Virus record (IMG/VR): IMGVR_UViG_3300042905_002881
Coordinates: 1-31,718 of that record
Source of the DNA: a virus
Direction: 5' to 3' (one strand)
DNA length: 31,718 nt
The position numbers and the translations under genes are program-made. The notes under the pieces were generated by a model. It worked only from the letters and a program-made list of their open reading frames with translations. It searched no databases and was not told the origin of the DNA. Below are positions 15,850 to 22,394 of the stretch, one piece after another. Positions within the stretch are counted from its first letter, which is position 1, and every line of letters begins with the position of its first letter.

Positions 15850-16054
15850 ATCAGTACTGGTGCAAGATGGACAAGTAGAAAAAGCTCTGCGCAAGTTCAA
15901 AAAGAAAATTCAAGATTCTGGAATCTTGAATGATGTTCGTGATCGCGAGTTTTATGTCAAACCCACGACTCGTCGCAAGCTCAAAGCATCAGCTGCTCGA
16001 AATCGTTGGCGTAAAAAACTAGCAGATCAACAGTTGCCCAAAAAACTTTACTGA
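15830..16054 (+). CDS. rpsU: Ribosomal protein bS21, phage-encoded
   Basis: The 74-residue basic product has the bS21 signature: SVLVQDGQVEKALRKFKKKI, then DVRDREFYVKPTTRRKLKAS and a final KKLY. bS21 sits on the 30S platform next to the anti-Shine-Dalgarno end of 16S rRNA and helps mRNA initiation. Phage copies are known in some large and aquatic phages, and may bias ribosomes toward phage messages. AAGGA precedes the ATG, which lies inside the end of clpX. Length is near the host norm (about 71). The stop overlaps the next gene. The C-terminal half, usually the more variable part, is retained. Confidence 0.93.
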   Translation: MQKLRGRSVLVQDGQVEKALRKFKKKIQDSGILNDVRDREFYVKPTTRRKLKASAARNRWRKKLADQQLPKKLY

Positions 16055-16314
16055 TGTACATAGAATTCAGCTTGCCCACTGGTGCAGGCGGCATGACAGC
16101 GACCTATGCCCTGGCAACACTTCGTGATCGACTTTATAATTGGGCCGCCAAGTACCAAGTTGAATTCCGAACCAAGCCATTCAAGTACACTTTACGGGTA
16201 ACCTTTGACTCAGATGATCTCTACACTCTTTTTGGGCTGACTTGGGTACCAGATCCAAAACACCCGAGCTGGACAGATTACCGTCTGGTAACTGACCTAA
16301 ATAACAAAATATAA
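16054..16314 (+). CDS. Conserved phage protein, 86 residues
   Basis: The product begins MYIEFSLPTGAGGMTATYAL and continues with a basic helix and KPFKYTLRVTFDSDDLYTLF, then LTWVP. The start MYIEF.LPTGAGGM is familiar from T4-like cyanophages, where the protein is uncharacterised. It looks like a small alpha/beta fold. The ATG overlaps the bS21 stop (TGATG), so it is likely translated from the same message as clpX and bS21. Confidence 0.84.
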   Translation: MYIEFSLPTGAGGMTATYALATLRDRLYNWAAKYQVEFRTKPFKYTLRVTFDSDDLYTLFGLTWVPDPKHPSWTDYRLVTDLNNKI

Positions 16315-16327
16315 TTCGCTTTTCGTG

Positions 16328-16368
16328 TATAATAAATAACAATGTAGCGCCGATGGTCGGGCTACATT
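16328..16368 (+). promoter_or_regulatory. Promoter and 5' hairpin of the hsp20 gene
   Basis: TATAATAAATA (16328-16338) combines a perfect -10 box with a T4-late-like TAAATA. Starting three bases later, AATGTAGC (16341-16348) pairs with GCTACATT (16361-16368), and CCGA (16350-16353) with TCGG (16357-16360), leaving one bulged G and a TGG loop. The hairpin would lie at or near the 5' end of the mRNA, and the AAGGAG of hsp20 is about 20 bases further on. It could stabilise the message or sense temperature. Confidence 0.65.
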
Positions 16369-16401
16369 ACAAGTCATCTTGCTTAATAAAGGAGAAAACA
16401 A

Positions 16402-16860
16402 ATGACAAAAACTCTAACCCTTCGTTCTTTCGACCTTCCTGCACTCACCAAATTTGGTATCGGCTTTGATAACGTATTTGATGAGCTCATGCGTGTGAGT
16501 GCTCAACAATCCAGCTCAAACTATCCACCCTACGACATTGTACAAGTTGCAGACGACGAGTACATGATCAGCTTGGCTGTGGCTGGTTTTGCGCACGACA
16601 ACCTCACAGTGACCAAGGACAAAAATCTATTGGTCATTGAAGGCAGGCACAGTCGTGAATCAGTTGACAATGAAGATGCCACTGTAAAATACCTGCACAA
16701 GGGCATTAGCGAAAGAAGCTTCCGCAGAGAATTTCAACTTGCGGATCATGTGGAAATCAGCAATGCACACCTTGAACTGGGTATTCTCAGCATTCACTTA
16801 AAACGTGAAGTACCTGAGGAAGCCAAGCCTAAAACTATTGCTATCACCTACGCTTCCTAA
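16402..16860 (+). CDS. Hsp20 / IbpA-like small heat-shock protein
   Basis: The 152-residue product has an N-terminal arm (FDLPALTKFGIGFDNVFDEL), an alpha-crystallin domain from about residue 45 (YPPYDIVQVADDEYMISLAV), and the conserved ELGILSIHLKREVP strand. A PKTIAI motif follows near the C-terminus, the IXI-type motif that links oligomers. It is closest in plan to IbpA-type proteins, which hold unfolded proteins for the DnaK/ClpB system. Hsp20 genes are common in T4-like cyanophages. AAAGGAG lies before the ATG. It has its own promoter and 5' hairpin and is followed by the clpS promoter overlapping its stop. Confidence 0.93.
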   Translation: MTKTLTLRSFDLPALTKFGIGFDNVFDELMRVSAQQSSSNYPPYDIVQVADDEYMISLAVAGFAHDNLTVTKDKNLLVIEGRHSRESVDNEDATVKYLHKGISERSFRREFQLADHVEISNAHLELGILSIHLKREVPEEAKPKTIAITYAS

Positions 16861-16901
16861 TATAATAGCGTAAATACAGTAGCGGCACAGTGCCGCTACT
16901 G
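16838..16901 (+). promoter_or_regulatory. Promoter and 5' hairpin of clpS
   Basis: TTGCTA (16838-16843) and a perfect TATAAT (16861-16866) are 17 bases apart, with the predicted start near 16873. From 16877 to 16901, CAGTAGCGGCA pairs perfectly over 11 base pairs with TGCCGCTACTG around a CAG loop. The hairpin sits at the extreme 5' end of the clpS leader, leaving the AAGGA before the ATG exposed. No T run follows it, so it is not a terminator of hsp20. Confidence 0.75.
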
Positions 16902-16918
16902 AACAACAAGGAACTGAA

Positions 16919-17230
16919 ATGGCACAGAGCGATACAAGAACACGAATCAAGCCTGCTGAAGACTTAAAAGAACCGCCCATGTACCGTGTTGTATATCTCA
17001 ATGATAATCAAACCACATATGAATTTGTGGTGGAAACACTGATGGAGTATTTTGATTACAACGTAGAAACTGCTGAAACCATCACAAAAGACATTCACGA
17101 AGAAGGGTCAGCTTGTGTGGCAGTGTTGCCCTACGAAATTGCCGAACAAAAAGGCGTTGAAGTGACCATGCTGGCACGAGCTCAAAACTACCCGTTGCAG
17201 ATCAGAGTTGAGCCTGAAAGCGTGACTTAA
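16919..17230 (+). CDS. clpS: ClpS, N-degron adaptor
   Basis: The 103-residue product has the ClpS core: PPMYRVVYLNDNQTTYEFVV, then an IHEEGSACVAVLPYEIAEQK segment and LARAQNYPLQIRVEPE. Pocket residues that grip N-terminal bulky residues are kept at N28, D29 and H60 (N34, D35 and H66 in E. coli). ClpS delivers N-end-rule substrates to ClpA, which degrades them with ClpP; neither is here, so it probably works with host ClpAP. A free N-terminal extension of about 18 residues, needed for delivery, is present. The gene has its own promoter and a 5' hairpin. Its last bases overlap the convergent phosphoesterase gene. Confidence 0.94.
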   Translation: MAQSDTRTRIKPAEDLKEPPMYRVVYLNDNQTTYEFVVETLMEYFDYNVETAETITKDIHEEGSACVAVLPYEIAEQKGVEVTMLARAQNYPLQIRVEPESVT

Positions 17231-18018
17231 AAATCCACAACTATTCTCTTGGGATAATACACTGATTTGACATGCGGTGTATTGCCTCTCCCGCGGCAGT
17301 TGTTGACAAAGCGAATGCCGCCTCGCAGTTGGTCCACACTGCCATGGTAGTGACCAAAACACCATGTGTGTATTTTGTTTTCAGTGTCCACAGCAGCGGC
17401 CTGCATCATGAGTCGGTTGCCCATGGTGTTGAATTGCATGCTGCCGTCAAGTTCTATGTCATGTGCAATCAGCGCAGGGTCCGGTACCGTATGGGTAACC
17501 ATGACGATCTTTTTTACATCTTTGTGAGTTTGTAACCTGCTGACACTGCTCAACATATAACTGGCATCAGTATTGCTCATTCTAGCAATACCCTTGGTGG
17601 CCAGGCCGGTGATATTGTAACGTTCTTGGCTCCACAGCGCAGACTGTTCAGCATCAATACCAAGATCAAAATCAAAACCCCACCAACCATTGGTGCCCAA
17701 AATTGCAACATTATCCACTATGACCACATTGTCTTGTAGATATACCACATTGGGAATTCGGCGCAGTCGGCGAGCTAGATCGGTGTAGCTATGGCCAATA
17801 TCTTCCAATCGTTCGTGGTGTTCATCGTTGCCGTCGATGTAAAACACGGCTTGGTAACACTTGCCTAGGTGTTTGAGTGTGCGAACCAACACGTCTCGGT
17901 CTTGGCATACGTCTCCTGCAACAATACATACTGGACTGGTAGCTTGATAAGTCCAATCAAAATCTGCGGACCAAGTTTCAACGTGTAAATCAGAAATTAA
18001 ATCAAATGCTAGGCTCAT
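17227..18018 (-). CDS. Calcineurin-like metallophosphoesterase
   Basis: The 263-residue product has the metallophosphoesterase motifs in order: D10-L-H12 (LISDLHVE), VAGDV with D36, GNDEH (63-67), VTH with H176, and GHYH with H223 and H225. The usual third motif is GNHE; here the catalytic His is replaced by Asp (D65), with His at 67. The two-metal site is otherwise complete. Substrates of this fold range from nucleotides to phosphoproteins and cannot be told here. It is transcribed toward clpS, overlapping its end. The start lies 24 bases from the divergent gene at 18043; the short spacer between them has no clear ribosome binding site on this strand. Confidence 0.88.
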   Translation of the reverse strand: MSLAFDLISDLHVETWSADFDWTYQATSPVCIVAGDVCQDRDVLVRTLKHLGKCYQAVFYIDGNDEHHERLEDIGHSYTDLARRLRRIPNVVYLQDNVVIVDNVAILGTNGWWGFDFDLGIDAEQSALWSQERYNITGLATKGIARMSNTDASYMLSSVSRLQTHKDVKKIVMVTHTVPDPALIAHDIELDGSMQFNTMGNRLMMQAAAVDTENKIHTWCFGHYHGSVDQLRGGIRFVNNCRGRGNTPHVKSVYYPKRIVVDF

Positions 18019-18042
18019 GATACATATTTAAAAGGAAACACA

Positions 18043-18402
18043 ATGAACATTATATTTGGCGACTCAGCAAAACAAATACCTGACTGTTATACCGTACTAG
18101 AGCTAGACACTTTTAGCACAGTAGGCGGCGATCAAACGTTCACTGCTTATTGTTTGGTTGAAAAAATGGCCATGGATGAATTTGCCAACATGGAAGCACA
18201 CAAAAAGATTCATGCGGATTTAATAGCAGCCTACCGCAACCAACACTGGAACTATTGTGAGCAAGCAATTGCGGGATTGACGGGCAAATGGAATGGTGAG
18301 ATTGATACGTTCTACACAGACTTACTAAATCGTGTCAAGCAACATAAAGAAAACGGTGTACCAAGTGATTGGACTGCAACCATAGTGAAAGATACTGTAT
18401 AG
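18043..18402 (+). CDS. Conserved phage protein resembling the cyclase C-terminal tail
   Basis: The 119-residue product begins MNIIFGDSAKQIPDCYTVLE and ends with a helical part from YRNQHWNYCEQAIAGLTGKW to VPSDWTATIVK. I recognise its family from T4-like cyanophages, function unknown. Its residues 57-119 align without gaps to the last 63 residues of the CHASE2 cyclase at 29466-31529, with 14 identities by hand count (including YR, L.G, G..D..Y, R, K, P..W). The tail in cyclases follows the catalytic domain. AAAAGGA precedes the ATG. The gene is flanked by convergent and divergent minus-strand genes, so it stands alone. Confidence 0.82.
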   Translation: MNIIFGDSAKQIPDCYTVLELDTFSTVGGDQTFTAYCLVEKMAMDEFANMEAHKKIHADLIAAYRNQHWNYCEQAIAGLTGKWNGEIDTFYTDLLNRVKQHKENGVPSDWTATIVKDTV

Positions 18403-18403
18403 G

Positions 18404-19720
18404 CTATGATCTCTGAGACTGATGTTGTTGTATCCAACGTGCAAGTCTTTCACGATCTGTTGATGTTGGCATTCCGGGACGTTTATGGTCTCTCCAACGC
18501 AACATCTCAGGATCATTACTCAATGCTATTTGATCTAGGGCATCTTGATATTTCCCCGACACAGTTAGTTGGCTTGCAGCCAAATCAAAATTATCTTTGA
18601 ATTCTTTCACAATTTGCTGGTGCCATTCATCACTAAAAAACAATTGTTTGTTGCGTTCGGAGATTTTGTACAGTTCAACCCATAACAATTTTTTTTGACT
18701 ATTGTTCAGGGAAGTGATTCTTTTGATTTCTTGAACTATTGCTTTGAGTCGTTGTTGAGGATCCTCTATAGTATCATATGTTTCGTCAATCAATCCATCA
18801 AAAGTCTCAAATCCATATTGTTTTAAATACTGTAAACTACCTGGGGTGGCTGCCAGCATAAATGGACGACCGCAGGCAATTGGACGTAACACTTTTTCAG
18901 TCAAATGTTGCCGCTGATCATCAAATAATGTTTCAAGCACAACTTCAACGGCCGTAGTAGCATAGTCTTCAACGCAGTAGTCAGCACTGGCACTGGCAGC
19001 ATGTGTGTTGGCCGGATACAGTTCATGCAAGTCATCACGAGAGATAGCAAGATCAGGATTGGTAAATTTGTGTTGGGTATACTGCACCTGGTTGTCAATC
19101 GCAGAGAATGTTGTTCGACAACAAGATATTAAATCATTATTGGCTAGCATTTCTACCAAAGCCAAACGATACTCTCTAGTGCCGCTCCAGGCACGATTGT
19201 AAATCAAAAAGTCATGAGTAATATTTTCAAAATTTACTGCTAACGTTGGGTCTACTCTAGCATACCTATACCAATCTCTAGCCAACAAAGCGTGACACCA
19301 GTAGTATACTCCAATAAATCCATGCTGTTGATAAAGTTCAAGATCCCGGCTGTTTTTCTCAGAATGACACAATAACGTTTGATCATAAGCATTTGTTGTG
19401 GCACGTACACATGCTCGCAAATGCAGGTTTGATACAACATCTATCAGTGCCTTGGGCCAGAGAGGGTCTCTATTCTTTTCTACACAATTTTTAAAATCAT
19501 TTTTGTTATACAAGTAATACATCAAGGGTTCTTGATCATGAAATATCATGCATGGCATGGTCATAACTTCGAACCAAGATTGCTCGGGCCGCAGTGGAAA
19601 CGGATCTTTGAGATCATCTAGATTTCTTGATCCATGCGGGAAAAACCGATAAATTAGTAGGTCATCGCGATTTGCAATGTCAAAAAGAAAATTGTACAAT
19701 CTGTCTAAAGGCACACTCAT
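18404..19720 (-). CDS. Possible glycosyltransferase, phage type
   Basis: The minus-strand product of about 438 residues contains HLTEKVLRPIACGRPFMLAA, then TPGSLQYLKQYGFETFDGLI and a DETYDTIEDPQQRL segment. This C-terminal block (TEK..RPI..G.PF...G.pGSL..L...GF.TF) recurs in phage and bacterial glycosyltransferase-like proteins of the fucosyltransferase/exostosin type. The N-terminal half has no clear motif. The start at 19720 sits back to back with the plus-strand ATG at 19721 (CATATG), with no ribosome binding site visible; an ATG at 19792 would overlap that gene by 72 bases. Neighbouring nucleotide-sugar dehydrogenase supports a glycan role. Confidence 0.6.
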   Translation of the reverse strand: MSVPLDRLYNFLFDIANRDDLLIYRFFPHGSRNLDDLKDPFPLRPEQSWFEVMTMPCMIFHDQEPLMYYLYNKNDFKNCVEKNRDPLWPKALIDVVSNLHLRACVRATTNAYDQTLLCHSEKNSRDLELYQQHGFIGVYYWCHALLARDWYRYARVDPTLAVNFENITHDFLIYNRAWSGTREYRLALVEMLANNDLISCCRTTFSAIDNQVQYTQHKFTNPDLAISRDDLHELYPANTHAASASADYCVEDYATTAVEVVLETLFDDQRQHLTEKVLRPIACGRPFMLAATPGSLQYLKQYGFETFDGLIDETYDTIEDPQQRLKAIVQEIKRITSLNNSQKKLLWVELYKISERNKQLFFSDEWHQQIVKEFKDNFDLAASQLTVSGKYQDALDQIALSNDPEMLRWRDHKRPGMPTSTDRERLARWIQQHQSQRS

Positions 19721-20965
19721 ATGAAAAAAATTGGTTTTATTGGAATTGGCAAACTGGGTCTTGATTGTGCTGAAGTCATGGCAGAAAAGCATGAAGTCAG
19801 AGGTTACGATATTTACCCGCGCTCTAGCAACTTGATCAAAATTTGTGATATTGATGAGTTAATAAACCAAAGTGAGTGGATCTTTGTTGCTGTGCCAACC
19901 CCGCATGCCGAAGGATATGATGGTGCTGAGCCAAGTAGTCATTTGGAACCCCGGGACTTTGGATACGAAGCTGTGATTGATGCCATCAACAAAATCAATC
20001 TACACGCCCGGGAGTCCAAAAAAGTTGTGTTAATCTCCACAGTATTACCGGGCACAACACGTCGCGAGTTTGTACCTAGACTGGCTAGACAGCACCAATT
20101 TTTATACAATCCTTATCTAATTGCCATGGGTTCTGTGAAGTGGGACATGGTCAATCCTGAAATGATCATGATTGGCACCGAAGATGGAAACCCCACGGCC
20201 CTGGCTGGCGAACTGCGTGAATTGTATGACACAGTAATGCAGAACAATCCGCGTTATGAAATTGGCACCTGGGACGAGTGCGAAGCCATCAAGATTTTCT
20301 ACAACACATTCATCTCAGCAAAAATTGGACTTGTGAACATGATTCAAGACTTTGCAATGCGTATTGGCAATATCAATGTTGACGTTGTCACAGATGCCCT
20401 GGCTCGCAGCACCATGCGCATCATGGGATCCAAGTACATGACCGCAGGCATGGGTGATGCTGGTGCTTGCCATCCACGTGACAACATTGCTCTGCGTTGG
20501 TTGGCCAAAGAATACAACCTTGGTTACGACTTGTTTGACACAGTGATGCATGCCAGAGAAATACAAGCTAGAAATCTTGCTGACTTCTTGGTGGCGCAGG
20601 CATCACAGCACAACATGGAGGTGGTCATACACAGCAAAGCCTACAAGCCCGATGTGCCTTATTGTATTGGGTCTTACTCTACCTTGATTGGACACTACGT
20701 CAAACAGGCTGGCCTGGATGTCAAATACCTTGATCCACTAGCAGACAATCAAATCGACGTGATTGCAGAGTTACAACAACCATCAGTGATACTGTGGGCC
20801 CATGATCGTCAGATCACTTACAGCTATATTGAAGGGCAAACTGCTACCATGCCGTACTGCGCTATACCTCGTTCTTCAGTCATTGTTGACCCTTGGCGCA
20901 AACTTCCATCTATTGATGGGCTTACAATAATACACTATGGAAACACAAGAAATACTCAAATATAA
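19721..20965 (+). CDS. UDP-glucose / GDP-mannose dehydrogenase-family protein
   Basis: The 414-residue product begins with a Rossmann motif (GFIGIGKLG, 5-13). It then has VAVPTPH (57-62), STVLPGTT (106-113), the catalytic-domain helix ECEAIKIFYN (K191, N195) and GACHPRDN with Cys250, the nucleophile of the four-electron oxidation of nucleotide-sugar C6. A C-terminal domain (KAYKPDVPYCIGSYSTLIGH) completes the family plan, and the length is normal. The reaction is sugar-nucleotide alcohol to acid using two NAD+. AAAGG lies ten bases before the ATG. It overlaps the next gene by 29 bases and shares a start region with the divergent possible glycosyltransferase. Confidence 0.88.
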   Translation: MKKIGFIGIGKLGLDCAEVMAEKHEVRGYDIYPRSSNLIKICDIDELINQSEWIFVAVPTPHAEGYDGAEPSSHLEPRDFGYEAVIDAINKINLHARESKKVVLISTVLPGTTRREFVPRLARQHQFLYNPYLIAMGSVKWDMVNPEMIMIGTEDGNPTALAGELRELYDTVMQNNPRYEIGTWDECEAIKIFYNTFISAKIGLVNMIQDFAMRIGNINVDVVTDALARSTMRIMGSKYMTAGMGDAGACHPRDNIALRWLAKEYNLGYDLFDTVMHAREIQARNLADFLVAQASQHNMEVVIHSKAYKPDVPYCIGSYSTLIGHYVKQAGLDVKYLDPLADNQIDVIAELQQPSVILWAHDRQITYSYIEGQTATMPYCAIPRSSVIVDPWRKLPSIDGLTIIHYGNTRNTQI

Positions 20966-21455
20966 CATTCCAAAATTCTGGAACAACGAGTACAAAGATC
21001 TCGATTACAAACACGAGCAGTTTAATGATGTTGCCAACATCCAACGTTGGCTGAGTCAAGGTTACTCAGAAAAATTCACCGGTGACATGTGCGATATGCG
21101 CAGTCCTCAGCCCAGTTGGAATCAACGTTTTCTTGATATTTACACAGAGATGGGCTGGAAAAACATTGGTACCAGTTACTACAGAATGAACACCGGAACT
21201 GTTCTTCCAACTCATCAAGATTTGTATCTGCGTTACATACAGATATTTCGATTGCAAGGCCAAGAACATCGCATACGCAGAGCTGTGATATTTTTGGAAA
21301 ACTGGAAACCCGGTCACTATGCTGAATACAATGATCTGCCAAAGGTGAATTGGCAAGCGGGTGACGTAGTCGAGTGGCAGTATGATATGCCACACATGGC
21401 TGCTAATCTTGGTGTAGAACCAAGGTATACACTACAAATTACAGGATGGGTATGA
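20937..21455 (+). CDS. 2-oxoglutarate/Fe(II) oxygenase-like protein
   Basis: The 172-residue product has a double-stranded beta-helix pattern: TVLPTHQDLYLRYIQIF gives H93-x-D95, then AVIFLENWKPGHYAEY, GDVVEWQYDMPHMAANLG with H153, and PRYTLQITG with R163. This HxD...H...R set is what 2-oxoglutarate-dependent hydroxylases use to hold iron and the oxoacid. The substrate is unknown; I recall Asp/Asn-beta-hydroxylase-like relatives in phages. The start overlaps the end of the dehydrogenase gene and no strong ribosome binding site is seen. The stop overlaps the next start (ATGA). Confidence 0.78.
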   Translation: METQEILKYNIPKFWNNEYKDLDYKHEQFNDVANIQRWLSQGYSEKFTGDMCDMRSPQPSWNQRFLDIYTEMGWKNIGTSYYRMNTGTVLPTHQDLYLRYIQIFRLQGQEHRIRRAVIFLENWKPGHYAEYNDLPKVNWQAGDVVEWQYDMPHMAANLGVEPRYTLQITGWV

Positions 21456-22363
21456 TCAATAGTTACAACGAGTGGAGTCCATTAAAACGCATAGTAGTAG
21501 GCTCGGCTACTGATGCCAATTGGCCTGTAAACGACCCTGTGTTCTCTCGAGAAGGTGAAAAGACTACTTGGCGAGAAACACCTGTTCCACGTGGACCAGT
21601 GCCCCAAAAGATTATTGATGAAACCAACCAAGACCTAGATAGTCTAGCAACCACACTGATGAGTTTGGGCGTAGAAGTTGTACGCCCAGATCCACTCAAC
21701 TTTCAAGTTCACGACGGTATGTACAACTATTGTCCACGTGACAGACTCCTGGTGTACGGTTCTACCATTGTGAACCCTGCCATGATGTATCCCTGCAGAG
21801 ACATGGAACTACAATGTTACCATGACATCGTGGACGAAGCAGAGAATTACCATTTCATGCCCAGACACGAAGGTATGATTTTGGATGCAGCCAATGTTTG
21901 TCGACTGGGAGATAAAATGCTGTTTTTGGAATCAGCTTCGGGCAATCGCAAAGCCTATGAATGGTTGTGTAGTGTGTTTCCCGGCGTCAAAATTGAATTA
22001 TGTAATTTTTATGCTGGTGTGCATATTGATTCAACTATTGTACCATTGCGAGAAGGCTTGGTGATGTTGAATTCCAGTCGCGTGAATTTTGATAATGTAC
22101 CCCAGGTGTTTGATGGATGGCACAAGATTTGGATCAATGACGTGGTAGCACAGGATTTTTACCAGTATCCATACGCATCAAAATGGATAGCAATGAACCT
22201 GTTGGTGGTAGATCCCAACACTGTGATTTGTGATCGGCACCAAACCGAATTGATCCGAACACTTCGTGCTTACCAATTTGAAGTTATCCCCATGGAACTA
22301 CGTCATAGTCGCACACTGGGCGGAGGTTTCCATTGTGTAACATTGGATTTAGAACGCGGTTGA
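21452..22363 (+). CDS. Glycine/inosamine-type amidinotransferase
   Basis: The 303-residue product has the pentein-fold amidinotransferase plan: MINSYNEWSPLKRIVVG at the start, D145 in ILDAANVCRLG, H191 in GVHIDSTIVPL and Cys295 in GGGFHCVTLDL. These match the catalytic Asp/His/Cys of arginine:glycine and inosamine-phosphate amidinotransferases, which move the amidino group of arginine to an amine. The acceptor cannot be told from sequence. The ATG at 21452 overlaps the preceding stop (ATGA), preferred over 21446. It ends a three-gene coupled unit with a sugar dehydrogenase and an oxygenase. The stop overlaps the -35 of the uvsE promoter. Confidence 0.88.
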   Translation: MINSYNEWSPLKRIVVGSATDANWPVNDPVFSREGEKTTWRETPVPRGPVPQKIIDETNQDLDSLATTLMSLGVEVVRPDPLNFQVHDGMYNYCPRDRLLVYGSTIVNPAMMYPCRDMELQCYHDIVDEAENYHFMPRHEGMILDAANVCRLGDKMLFLESASGNRKAYEWLCSVFPGVKIELCNFYAGVHIDSTIVPLREGLVMLNSSRVNFDNVPQVFDGWHKIWINDVVAQDFYQYPYASKWIAMNLLVVDPNTVICDRHQTELIRTLRAYQFEVIPMELRHSRTLGGGFHCVTLDLERG

Positions 22364-22388
22364 CGAATATTCACAAATGCTGTATAAT
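22360..22388 (+). promoter_or_regulatory. Sigma70-type promoter giving a leaderless uvsE transcript
   Basis: TTGACG (22360-22365) and TATAAT (22383-22388) are separated by 17 bases. The usual start seven bases on is 22395, exactly the A of the uvsE ATG. The -10 lies in the loop of an inverted repeat, TGCTGTA-TAAT-TACAGCA (22378-22395 region), which could be an operator. No Shine-Dalgarno sequence is present. Confidence 0.75.
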
Positions 22389-22394
22389 TACAGC

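Noticed and set aside
16877-16901. Terminator of hsp20
   Set aside because: The hairpin has no T run after it and lies downstream of a promoter for clpS, so it is more likely a leader element.
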